DNA from: Aphrocallistes beatrix | Lineage: Eukaryota; Porifera; Hexactinellida; Sceptrulophora; Aphrocallistidae | Length of the DNA: 64,000 nt | Reading direction: 5' to 3' | Assembly: GCA_963281255.1 (NCBI GenBank) | Contig: OY725495.1 | Location: forward strand, 620,001 to 684,000 | In this document: in pieces, positions 34,456 to 44,805 of the stretch | Position numbering within the stretch: the first letter of the stretch is position 1 | How the letters are laid out: the number at the start of each line of letters is the position of its first letter | Program-made: the position numbers and the translations under genes | Notes under the pieces: generated by a model | Databases searched by the model: none | Seen by the model: the letters and a program-made list of their open reading frames with translations, nothing else | What the model was told of the DNA's origin: nothing

Positions 34456-35189
34456 TTACTCATCGTCTATTACAACTGCACTGCTAAAACTGTCCGAAGT
34501 AAAATATGACTGATAGCGGCAGTTAATTAGGTCTGTAACAGGCTGAAAATGTTCATCAAAATTAGTTAGGTACATCGCTTGGTTAGATCTGTGCTCTTCA
34601 TAAAAATGGTAGCGATACCATCTTATTTCGTTGTATGTTTTCTTCGAATCACAATGGAAGTTCGCAACAAACAGGTCTATCCCTAACATCATGGATACTG
34701 CCATTATTTCGACGTCGGTTGCCCAAATATGATCACTACCCATTTGTGACTGTAAAAGATAGTGCTTTGATGACAGCTTGCTAAATTTTAATTCAAGGTA
34801 GCGTGTAATGTAGCTAGCTACTTGAACTCCAATAAATCTATAAACCTCCGCGCGAATTTTCTCGTGGTGTTCTCTGAACCCGTTAGTGCGGCTGAGATAG
34901 CTCTGAATCAGCAGTTACCATCGCGTTCTATGGGATACTGTTCAAGAGGAATGAAACTTCCTAGTGGTTTTCCAACGTAATAATCTGCCTGAGGTTGTTT
35001 TTTCTCGAATGGAAGTTGTAACAGATTGCACTTTGATATTTGCCATTCTCTAGATATCGGAGAATAATTAGGAATGTCTTGATTTTTGAATTGATGGAAT
35101 GTATAAGGGAGCGATTTGAGATCTTGTTGAGTTCTTGAAACAATCAGCTGCTCAGATTTCTCAGCATGCTCAGATTTAATTCTCAGCAT
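34456..35189 (-). pseudogene. OTU-domain cysteine protease, broken
   Basis: The N-terminal part (35189-34911) reads out of the satellite (KSEHAEKSEQ) into FEKKQPQADYYVGKPLGSFI and ERDGNC, the OTU catalytic Asp/Cys motif. A TGA (34908-34910) follows directly after that Cys, then FRAISAALTG, then a one-base frameshift, then EHHEKIRAEVYRFIGVQVAS and, in a continuous frame to 34456, MGSDHIWATDVEIMAVSMML and NFDEHFQPV with the expected His. OTU enzymes cleave ubiquitin chains; copies of this type are often carried by mobile elements. Catalytic Asp, Cys and His are all present, so the lesions look recent. Assembly error cannot be excluded for the stop or the shift. Confidence 0.75.
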
Positions 35190-38100
35190 GCTCAGATTTA
35201 AATCTCAGCATGCTCAGATTTCTCAGCATGCTCAGATTTAATTCTCAGCATGCTCAGATTTCTCAGCATGCTCAGATTTAATTCTCAGCATGCTCAGATT
35301 TAAATCTCAGCATGCTCAGATTTCTCAGCATGCTCAGATTTAATTCTCAGCATGCTCAGATTTAATTCTCAGCATGCTCAGATTTCTCAGCATGCTCAGA
35401 TTTAATTCTCAGCATGCTCAGATTTAAATCTCAGCATGCTCAGATTTCTCAGCATGCTCAGATTTAATTCTCAGCATGCTCAGATTTCTCAGCATGCTCA
35501 GATTTAATTCTCAGCATGCTCAGATTTAATTCTCAGCATGCTCAGATTTCTCAGCAGCTCAGATTTAACTCTCAGCATGCTCAGATTTCTCAGCATGCTC
35601 AGATTTAATTCTCAGCATGCTCAGATTTCTCAGCATGCTCAGATTTAATTCTCAGCATGCTCAGATTTCTCAGCATGCTCAGATTTAATTCTCAGCATGC
35701 TCAGATTTCTCAGCATGCTCAGATTTCTCAGCATGCTCAGATTTATTTCTCAGCATGCTCAGATTTCTCAGCATGCTCAGATTTATTTCTCAGCATGCTC
35801 ATATTTCTCAGCATGCTCATATTTCTCAGCATGCTCAGATTTAATTCTCAGCATGCTCAGATTTCTCAGCATGCTCAGATTTAATTCTCAGCATGCTCAG
35901 ATTTCTCAGCATGCTCAGATTTAATTCTCAGCATGCTCAGATTTCTCAGCATGCTCAGATTTCTCAGCATGCTCAGATTTATTTCTCAGCATGCTCAGAT
36001 TTCTCAGCATGCTCAGATTTATTTCTCAGCATGCTCATATTTCTCAGCATGCTCATATTTCTCAGCATGCTCAGATTTCTCAGCATGCTCAGATTTATTT
36101 CTCAGCATGCTCAGATTTCTCAGCATGCTCAGATTTAATTCTCAGCATGCTCAGATTTCTCAGCATGCTCAGATTTATTTCTCAGCATGCTCAGATTTAT
36201 TTCTCAGCATGCTCAGATTTCTCAGCATGCTCAGATTTCTCAGCATGCTCAGATTTAATTCTCAGCATGCTCAGATTTCTCAGCATGCTCAGATTTATTT
36301 CTCAGCATGCTCAGATTTCTCAGCATGCTCAGATTTCTCAGCATGCTCAGATTTAATTCTCAGCATGCTCAGATTTCTCAGCATGCTCAGATTTATTTCT
36401 CAGCATGCTCAGATTTCTCAGCATGCTCAGATTTATTTCTCAGCATGCTCAGATTTCTCAGCATGCTCAGATTTCTCAGCATGCTCAGATTTAATTCTCA
36501 GCATGCTCAGATTTCTCAGCATGCTCAGATTTATTTCTCAGCATGCTCAGATTTAATTCTCAGCATGCTCAGATTTCTCAGCATGCTCAGATTTAATTCT
36601 CAGCATGCTCAGATTTCTCAGCATGCTCAGATTTAATTCTCAGCATGCTCAGATTTCTCAGCATGCTCAGATTTATTTCTCAGCATGCTCAGATTTCTCA
36701 GCATGCTCAGATTTATTTCTCAGCATGCTCAGATTTCTCAGCATGCTCAGATTTAATTCTCAGCATGCTCAGATTTCTCAGCATGCTCAGATTTAATTCT
36801 CAGCATGCTCAGATTTAATTCTCAGCATGCTCAGATTTAATTCTCAGCATGCTCAGATTTCTCAGCATGCTCAGATTTAATTCTCAGCATGCTCAGATTT
36901 CTCAGCATGCTCAGATTTAATTCTCAGCATGCTCAGATTTCTCAGCATGCTCAGATTTAATTCTCAGCATGCTCAGATTTCTCAGCATGCTCAGATTTAA
37001 TTCTCAGCATGCTCAGATTTCTCAGCATGCTCAGATTTCTCAGCATGCTCAGATTTATTTCTCAGCATGCTCAGATTTCTCAGCATGCTCAGATTTATTT
37101 CTCAGCATGCTCAGATTTCTCAGCATGCTCAGATTTCTCAGCATGCTCAGATTTAATTCTCAGCATGCTCAGATTTCTCAGCATGCTCAGATTTATTTCT
37201 CAGCATGCTCAGATTTAATTCTCAGCATGCTCAGATTTCTCAGCATGCTCAGATTTATTTCTCAGCATGCTCAGATTTCTCAGCATGCTCAGATTTATTT
37301 CTCAGCATGCTCAGATTTCTCAGCATGCTCAGATTTAATTCTCAGCATGCTCAGATTTCTCAGCATGCTCAGATTTAATTCTCAGCATGCTCAGATTTCT
37401 CAGCATGCTCAGATTTAATTCTCAGCATGCTCAGATTTCTCAGCATGCTCAGATTCAATTCTCAGCATGCTCAGATTTCTCAGCATGCTCAGATTTCTCA
37501 GCATGCTCAGATTTAATTGTCAGCATGATCAGATTTCTCAGCATGCTCAGATTTAATTCTCAGCATGCTCAGATTTCTCAGCATGCTCAGATTTAATTCT
37601 CAGCATGCTCAGATTTCTCAGCATGCTCAGATTTATTTCTCAGCATGCTCAGATTTAATTCTCAGCATGCTCAGATTTCTCAGCATGCTCAGATTTCTCA
37701 GCATGCTCAGTTTTATTTCTCAGCATGCTCAGATTTCTCAGCATGCTCAGATTTCTCAGCATGCTCAGATTTAATTCTCAGCATGCTCAGATTTCTCAGC
37801 ATGCTCAGATTTATTTCTCAGCATGCTCAGATTTCTCAGCATGCTCAGATTTAATTCTCAGCATGCTCAGATTTCTCAGCATGCTCAGATTTAATTCTCA
37901 GCATGCTCAGATTTCTCATCATGCTCAGATTTCTCAGCATGCTCAGATTTAATTCTCAGCATGCTCAGATTTAATTCTCAGCATGCTCAGATTTATTTCT
38001 CAGCATGCTCAGATTTCTCAGCATGCTCAGATTTCTCAGCATGCTCAGATTTAATTCTCAGCATGCTCAGATTTCTCAGCATGCTCAGATTTAATTCTCA

Positions 38101-40862
38101 GCATGCTCAGATTTAATTCTCAGCATGCTCAGATTTAATTCTCAGCATGCTCAGATTTCTCAGCATGCTCAGATTTAATTCTCAGCATGCTCAGATTTCT
38201 CAGCATGCTCAGATTTAATTCTCAGCATGCTCAGATTTCTCAGCATGCTCAGATTTAATTCTCAGCATGCTCAGATTTCTCAGCATGCTCAGATTTATTT
38301 CTCAGCATGCTCAGATTTCTCAGCATGCTCAGATTTATTTCTCAGCATGCTCAGATTTCTCAGCATGCTCAGATTTCTCAGCATGCTCAGATTTAATTCT
38401 CAGCATGCTCAGATTTCTCAGCATGCTCAGATTTATTTCTCAGCATGCTCAGATTTAATTCTCAGCATGCTCAGATTTCTCAGCATGCTCAGATTTAATT
38501 CTCAGCATGCTCAGATTTCTCAGCATGCTCAGATTTAATTCTCAGCATGCTCAGATTTCTCAGCATGCTCAGATTTAATTCTCAGCATGCTCAGATTTCT
38601 CAGCATGCTCAGATTTATTTCTCAGCATGCTCAGATTTCTCAGCATGCTCAGATTTATTTCTCAGCATGCTCAGATTTCTCAGCATGCTCAGATTTAATT
38701 CCCAGCATGCTCAGATTTCTCAGCATGCTCAGATTTAATTCTCAGCATGCTCAGATTTCTCAGCATGCTCAGATTTAATTCTCAGCATGCTCAGATTTCT
38801 CAGCATGCTCAGATTTAATTCTCAGCATGCTCAGATTTCTCAGCATGCTCAGATTTATTTCTCAGCATGCTCAGATTTCTCAGCATGCTCAGATTTATTT
38901 CTCAGCATGCTCAGATTTCTCAGCATGCTCAGATTTAATTCCCAGCATGCTCAGATTTCTCAGCATGCTCAGATTTAATTCTCAGCATGCTCAGATTTCT
39001 CAGCATGCTCAGATTCAATTCTCAGCATGCTCAGATTTCTCAGCATGCTCAGATTTCTCAGCATGCTCAGATTTAATTGTCAGCATGCTCAGATTTCTCA
39101 GCATGCTCAGATTTAATTCTCAGCATGCTCAGATTTCTCAGCATGCTCAGATTTAATTCTCAGCATGCTCAGATTTCTCATCATGCTCAGATTTCTCAGC
39201 ATGCTCAGATTTAATTCTCAGCATGCTCAGATTTAATTCTCAGCATGCTCAGATTTATTTCTCAATATGCTCAGATTTCTCAGCATGCTCAGATTTCTCA
39301 GCATGCTCAGATTTCTCAGCATGCTCAGATTTAATTCTCAGCATGCTCAGATTTCTCAGCATGCTCAGATTTAATTCTCAGCATGCTCAGATTTAATTCT
39401 CAGCATGCTCAGATTTCTCAGCATGCTCAGATTTAATTCTCAGCATGCTCAGATTTCTCAGCATGCTCAGATTTAATTCTCAGCATGCTCAGATTTCTCA
39501 GCATGCTCAGATTTAATTCTCAGCATGCTCAGATTTCTCAGCATGCTCAGATTTAATTCTCAGCATGCTCAGATTTCTCAGCATGCTCAGATTTATTTCT
39601 CAGCATGCTCAGATTTAATTCTCAGCATGCTCAGATTTCTCAGCATGCTCAGATTTAATTCTCAGCATGCTCAGATTTCTCAGCATGCTCAGATTTAATT
39701 CTCAGCATGCTCAGATTTCTCAGCATGCTCAGATTTCTCAGCATGCTCAGATTTAATTCTCAGCATGCTCAGATTTAATTCTCAGCATGCTCAGATTTCT
39801 CAGCATGCTCAGATTTAATTCTCAGCATGCTCAGATTTCTCAGCATGCTCAGATTTAATTCTCAGCATGCTCAGATTTCTCAGCATGCTCAGATTTAATT
39901 CTCAGCATGCTCAGATTTCTCAGCATGCTCAGATTTAATTCTCAGCATGCTCAGATTTCTCAGCATGCTCAGATTTAATTCTCAGCATGCTCAGATTTCT
40001 CAGCATGCTCAGATTTATTTCTCAGCATGCTCAGATTTCTCAGCATGCTCGGATTTATTTCTCAGCATGCTCAGATTTCTCAGCATGCTCAGATTTAATT
40101 CTCAGCATGCTCAGATTTCTCAGCATGCTCAGATTTAATTCTCAGCATGCTCAGATTTCTCAGCATGCTCAGATTCAATTCTCAGCATGCTCAGATTTCT
40201 CAGCATGCTCAGATTTCTCAGCATGCTCAGATTTAATTCTCAGCATGCTCAGATTTCTCAGCATGCTCAGATTTAATTCTCAGCATGCTCAGATTTCTCA
40301 GCATGCTCAGATTTAATTCTCAGCATGCTCAGATTTCTCAGCATGCTCAGATTTATTTCTCAGCATGCTCAGATTTAATTCTCAGCATGCTCAGATTTCT
40401 CAGCATGCTCAGATTTAATTCTCAGCATGCTCAGATTTCTCAGCATGCTCAGATTTAATTCTCAGCATGCTCAGATTTCTCAGCATGCTCAGATTTAATT
40501 CTCAGCATGCTCAGATTTCTCAGCATGCTCAGATTTATTTCTCAGCATGCTCAGATTTAATTCTCAGCATGCTCAGATTTCTCAGCATGCTCAGATTTAT
40601 TTCTCAGCATGCTCAGATTTCTCAGCATGCTCAGATTTAATTCTCAGATTTCTCAGCATGCTCAGATTTAATTCTCAGCATGCTCAGATTTCTCAGCATG
40701 CTCAGATTTCTCAGCATGCTCAGATTTAATTCTCAGCATGCTCAGATTTAATTCTCAGCATGCTCAGATTTCTCAGCATGCTCAGATTTAATTCTCAGCA
40801 TGCTCAGATTTAATTCTCAGCATGCTCAGATTTAATTCTCAGCATGCTCAGATTTAATTCTC
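35148..40862. repeat. satellite array, 18/22-bp units (40-bp dimer), 5.7 kb
   Basis: Hundreds of near-identical units of CTCAGCATGCTCAGATTT (18 bp), with or without a 4-base spacer (AATT, ATTT or rarely AAAT) that makes a 22-bp unit; the commonest order alternates short and long (40 bp). Each unit has the 8-bp palindrome AGCATGCT. Rare variants recur at fixed distances, showing segmental amplification. Plus-strand frames of up to 207 codons (SQHAQ, FSACSD, LSMLRF repeats) are by-products: unit lengths are not multiples of three and no start or composition is gene-like. Confidence 0.97.
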
Positions 40863-42067
40863 GAAATATAATTTCTTTACAAATTTAAACTACGTATTTT
40901 TTTATTGAAAGTTTGCTGTTCACGATAATTGTTAGAATCTTAGATGGTATTCGTACTCGCAAAGTATAGATTAATTAAATAATGAAACATAATATCCGTC
41001 ATTAGTTAGAAGTTGTATTGTCGCTCTAGTATTACTTGATTTGACTACGTACGCATAGCGCAATCTCTTAGCTCAATGCAACTGTCATGCAATACATACA
41101 TGTAGTATATATTAGATAGATTGTATCATGAGTTGATGCTAAAAATGGAAATCGCTTGATATTAAGTATTACAATTCATTGCTTATTTTTGGTTTCTTTT
41201 ACGTAAGTTATGTAGTTCAAATTTACAAGTAATCAAATGTTGCATCAGCTTCAATTTGAATCATGTTTATTAACTAGACAGTTTCATAACAGCAAGATTT
41301 CATCTTTACCACAAATATAATGCGTAATATAGTAGTATGGCTTTTATCTAGCGTCATCATGATGGCATTGTTAATTAATTGTAATGTACGTATTATAACA
41401 ATTTAACTTTTTGGAATTGAAAGATTGAAAGATCTAGTAAAATAGAGGTTTGTTGTTAAATAATTAACAAGTTGTCTATATTCTGAATCGTCCATATTAT
41501 CAAGATAGATCATTATTAACAAATACAATAACTTGGGGTAAATATTTGACATTAAATACTAGGAGTGTAGTGTTAAAAGATAATCAAATCTTGACTAGGG
41601 ATGGAAGTTTTTTATTACTGCTAAGATTAGGGTAGTAAAAATCTCACGGTAGTAGAAATCTCATGCAACAGGCCTAACATCTAAAACAATGGCTAGTGGG
41701 TTATTCTATCAGTTGCTATGAACCGATTTGCAATCAAAAACGCTAATCAGCAAACCTACATCTACGTTGACTTTTAAGTATGTTCTATACTTTACTGAAA
41801 TTTGACTTAAATATTTTATTTTTCTGATACTATCATCTCGTGTCCTTATACTCCCATGCAACTCTAAAGGAGAAGAGAGAAGAAATAATTGTAATGGATT
41901 TTTTATTTGCTTGAAAATAATGGAGAAATGGCAAGTATTGGGGCTATCAAAATGGATATATTAGTGTCAAATGATGAGTGTTGATGGGCAAGTTCGAATA
42001 TCTATGCAAAATTTTCACACCTTTGTAAAAAATGTCAAAACAAATGTTCATACTTTTAGTTTGCCGA
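40863..42067. other. AT-rich spacer, right side of the OTU element and beyond
   Basis: No ORF or RNA gene recognised. Contains the right terminal inverted repeat (41633-41676) and about 390 bp of unique flank. Confidence 0.5.
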
Positions 42068-42331
42068 CTATACTAGTGGCTTCTCTCCGGTATGGATACG
42101 AATATGGTTTTTAAGACTTGAAGCAGTGAAAGGTAATTTGGAACAGGAAGAGGGTTTACAAGGCCTATTTACGAATGTATTCTTTAAGAGAGGATGAAGT
42201 AGAAAAGGCTTTGTTGCAAATAGTACATTTATACGGCTTCTCTCCAATATGAGGATAAATGTGGTGTATATTGAGAGATGAAGAAATGAGAACGATACAG
42301 AACCAGTGGCATAGCCAGGGGAGGTGGGCAA
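42068..42331 (-). pseudogene. truncated C2H2 zinc-finger fragment b
   Basis: [20 protein letters not shown] ends at a stop right after the linker; upstream is a frame-shifted finger. Paralogue of the fragments at 32231-32503 and about 54120-54240. Confidence 0.75.
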
Positions 42332-42912
42332 GCTATGGCCAGGTTCTAAAGTAAATCATCTCTGTGTCCTAGAAGAAACTTTAATTCAGCTAGATTCTAG
42401 ACAATATCTGTACCACTAAAGTATCCTGATTCTTCAGATAATCAATGGACTAAGACGTAATTATAAGCAGAAATATATGTGTGTGTAGGATTGGGATTTA
42501 GCTAAGGAACAGTATACTCTCCACATACCATGAATATTCAGGAATATCCGTTGAAAAAGATGAAATTAGTGTAAATATTTAGAAAATATAATAGAATGTG
42601 TCTTAGAAGAAACTTAATATTTCACAATGATAGGTTATAGAAATCGGCATAGGATTGATAAGGCATTAAGTATGTTGTCATCATAGTCAACATTCGGAAG
42701 TTAGTATCGACAATTGAATACACATTAGTTCGAAAAGGGGAATATGATTAGATACATAATCTAAAATCTGATTTAGATGCAATAGTCCGAGTAAACAATC
42801 AGTATACCTAACAAAATATAGCCTACAAAAGAAACAAAAAGATTCATAGAAGTAAAGGTGAAAACTAATCAATAACTTTTGTAATATCTAAACACAACTG
42901 TGTAATCATAAG

Positions 42913-43773
42913 TTAATGTGAAGTCTGCCATCCATGAATAAATACTATCTCATTTATTTCTTTTATGTAAGTGTACAATGTGATTCCTAAGATTTGAGAG
43001 AAGAATTTAGAACAAGAAATGCATTGATACGGCTTCTCTCCTGTATGAACTCGAATATGTGATTTAAGATGATATGAATCAGAGAAGGATTTCGAACAAG
43101 TAGTGCATTGAAACGGCTTTTCACCTGTATGAACTTGAATATGTTTTCTAAGAGCAGATGAATAAGAGAAGGATTTCGAACAAGTAACGCAATGATACGG
43201 CTTCTCTCCTGTATGAACTCGAATATGTGATTTAAGATTATATGAATCAGAGAAGGATTTCGAACAAGTAGTGCATTGAAACGGCTTTTCACCTGTATGG
43301 ATAAACATGTGTTGCTTGATGTTTCCAGCTTGAGAAAAAGATTTGGAACACATAGAACATTGATAAGGTTTCTCTCCAGTATGAATACGAATGTGTCGAT
43401 TAAGATTTGAGGCACGAGAAAATGATTTAGAACATGTCGGACAGTTTTGAGACCTTTTTCTAGCAGGAATGGGCAGGTGTATTCGCGAGGATTCAGGATA
43501 GTGCTTAGAATTAGTGGGACATTTGGAGAGTTTAGAAAGTAGAATTTCTTTTCTTCTCTTGATCATGATACGATTAGAACGTCTAGATGGATGTCCACCT
43601 AATGAAACTTCTGCAGGAGCATCTTCTCTTTGTTCATCATAATCATCAGAATCACCATCATCCCAGTCTAACTGCTGGAACTGTGTCTCCTCTCTATCAT
43701 CTGTCACACTAAAGTACTCAGATCCCTCTTCAGCTGATGCGAAGTCTGAATCATTTTCGCTGTTCTGTTCCAT
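42913..43773 (-). CDS. C2H2 zinc-finger protein 4 of the cluster, 5 fingers plus a frameshifted sixth
   Basis: Intronless, ATG at 43773, 286 aa. Has the acidic module ([34 protein letters not shown]) and basic block RRSNRIMIKRRKEILLSKLS. Five good fingers follow; fingers 3 and 5 differ at one residue (SFSDSYNLKSH, SFSDSYHLKSH). The sixth starts YQCISCSKFFSQ but lacks seven bases (GCTTTCA) that gene 7 has at the same place, so the finger loses both His and the protein ends in an unrelated tail (NEIVFIHGWQTSH). It probably still makes a five-finger protein. Confidence 0.88.
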   Translation of the reverse strand: MEQNSENDSDFASAEEGSEYFSVTDDREETQFQQLDWDDGDSDDYDEQREDAPAEVSLGGHPSRRSNRIMIKRRKEILLSKLSKCPTNSKHYPESSRIHLPIPARKRSQNCPTCSKSFSRASNLNRHIRIHTGEKPYQCSMCSKSFSQAGNIKQHMFIHTGEKPFQCTTCSKSFSDSYNLKSHIRVHTGEKPYHCVTCSKSFSYSSALRKHIQVHTGEKPFQCTTCSKSFSDSYHLKSHIRVHTGEKPYQCISCSKFFSQILGITLYTYIKEINEIVFIHGWQTSH

Positions 43774-43997
43774 TAAAATTCTTCTAATCTATCGAAATTG
43801 GTAGTAACAAGGGTAATTGTTTTAGTCTATAATGACATTGACTCTATTGAAATTATATCATTATTCAACTGAAAATAGCCTAGAAATAACACACAAGGAG
43901 TTTGCCCTCAGGAATGAGTTTTTTCCATGAAGCATTACAATATTTGATTGATCAAATTTAACGCAATTTCATTATTTACCACATAATCACTTTTCAG

Positions 43998-44266
43998 CAT
44001 AGGCGTAGCTAGGGCAAAGTTAATGGTGGGGCACATACTAGGGGAAGTTACCCCTCACGCGCAAGTTTAACTAAGATCTCATTAATTGGTTGAATAAGAA
44101 GTAGGAATGGGAGAAGCTCCGCATCCGCAATGGCATCCATGGAGCTCCGCCTGATTTTCAGCTCCGTCTTCACATCCGGAACCGAGGATGTTGAATATAC
44201 GTCCCATTCCTAATAAAAAGTGGTGGGGCAAGTGCCCCACCTTGCCCTACTGACGCCACGCCTATG
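43998..44266. mobile_element. hAT-like MITE with perfect 8-bp duplication, 269 bp
   Basis: Ends CATAGGCGTAGCTAGGGCAA and TTGCCCTACTGACGCCACGC...CTATG, flanked by cttttcag at 43990-43997 and 44267-44274. The paralogous flank at about 52636-52650 has the same site with a single cttttcag and no insertion. Internal GCTCCGCATCCG and ATCCATGGAGCTCCG segments are repetitive. Confidence 0.92.
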
Positions 44267-44610
44267 CTTTTCAGCATCTCATTTTCTAAAATGCTAAAAG
44301 GGACAAATGCAGCCTCCTAATCCCCGCGGATCTGCCTATCAAGTTAACAACATTTACTCCGCTATTTTCCCAAATTCAAGTAAAATAAATCGTAAATGTC
44401 TACAACATTTATTATATAAAATCCTGACGGAGTGACACATATCCCTTGTGTCCACTGGCGATGCCACTTTCCTTTGTAATATTTTTTTGTGATCATACAG
44501 CTTCTCTTCAGTATGAATCTTCACTCGCCTTTCACTCAGAATAAGTTTTTCTCATTTTCTGAACTTAACTTAATAGAATATGTATATCTTATTAGTCAGG
44601 GAATATTAAT

Positions 44611-44786
44611 GGTATGGTGGAAATAGTTCGAACCAAAACCGGAAATAGTTCGACTTTCCAAAAAATGAAATAGTTCGAAAAAAACCCACCATTAATCCTA
44701 ATGATAAAAAGTCGAACTATTTCCTAAATCCGCAATTCGAACTACGTATTTCCTTTTTCGAAAAGTCGAACCATTTCCACATTACC
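44611..44786. mobile_element. MITE with repeated GGAAATAGTTCG motif (copy 2)
   Basis: Ends GGTATGGTGGAAATAGTTCG and CGAACCATTTCCACATTACC; inverse orientation to 15184-15349, with shared internal CACCATTAATCCTAATGATA. Confidence 0.8.
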
Positions 44787-44805
44787 TTATCAAATATCTG
44801 ACAAA

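Larger units (their letters stand above)
33624..41676. mobile_element. candidate ~8 kb DNA transposon with OTU gene and internal satellite
   Basis: A 44-bp perfect inverted repeat marks 33624-33667 and 41633-41676: GGCCTGTTGCATGAG followed by two tandem copies of GAGATTTYTACTACC. Inside are, from left, an AT-rich flank (33668-34455), a broken OTU-protease gene on the minus strand (34456-35189), a 5.7 kb satellite (35148-40862) and an AT-rich flank without ORFs (40863-41632). Flanking bases are ttt on the left and taa on the right, so no clear target duplication is seen. No transposase was found; the element would be non-autonomous or have lost it. It lies between zinc-finger genes 3 and 4. 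Confidence 0.6.

Noticed and set aside
35657-40729. Many plus-strand ORFs of 60-207 codons with SQHAQI / FSACSD / LSMLRF repeats
   Set aside because: They are the satellite read in rotating frames; the 40-bp dimer is not a multiple of three and TAA appears wherever the frame meets the AATT spacer.
35148-40862. Possible CRISPR array
   Set aside because: No unique spacers: the whole array is repeat, the 4-base joints are AATT or ATTT, and the DNA is eukaryotic.
35148-40862. Centromeric satellite
   Set aside because: The array is only 5.7 kb and lies inside a mobile-element-like segment among genes; nothing here supports a centromere.
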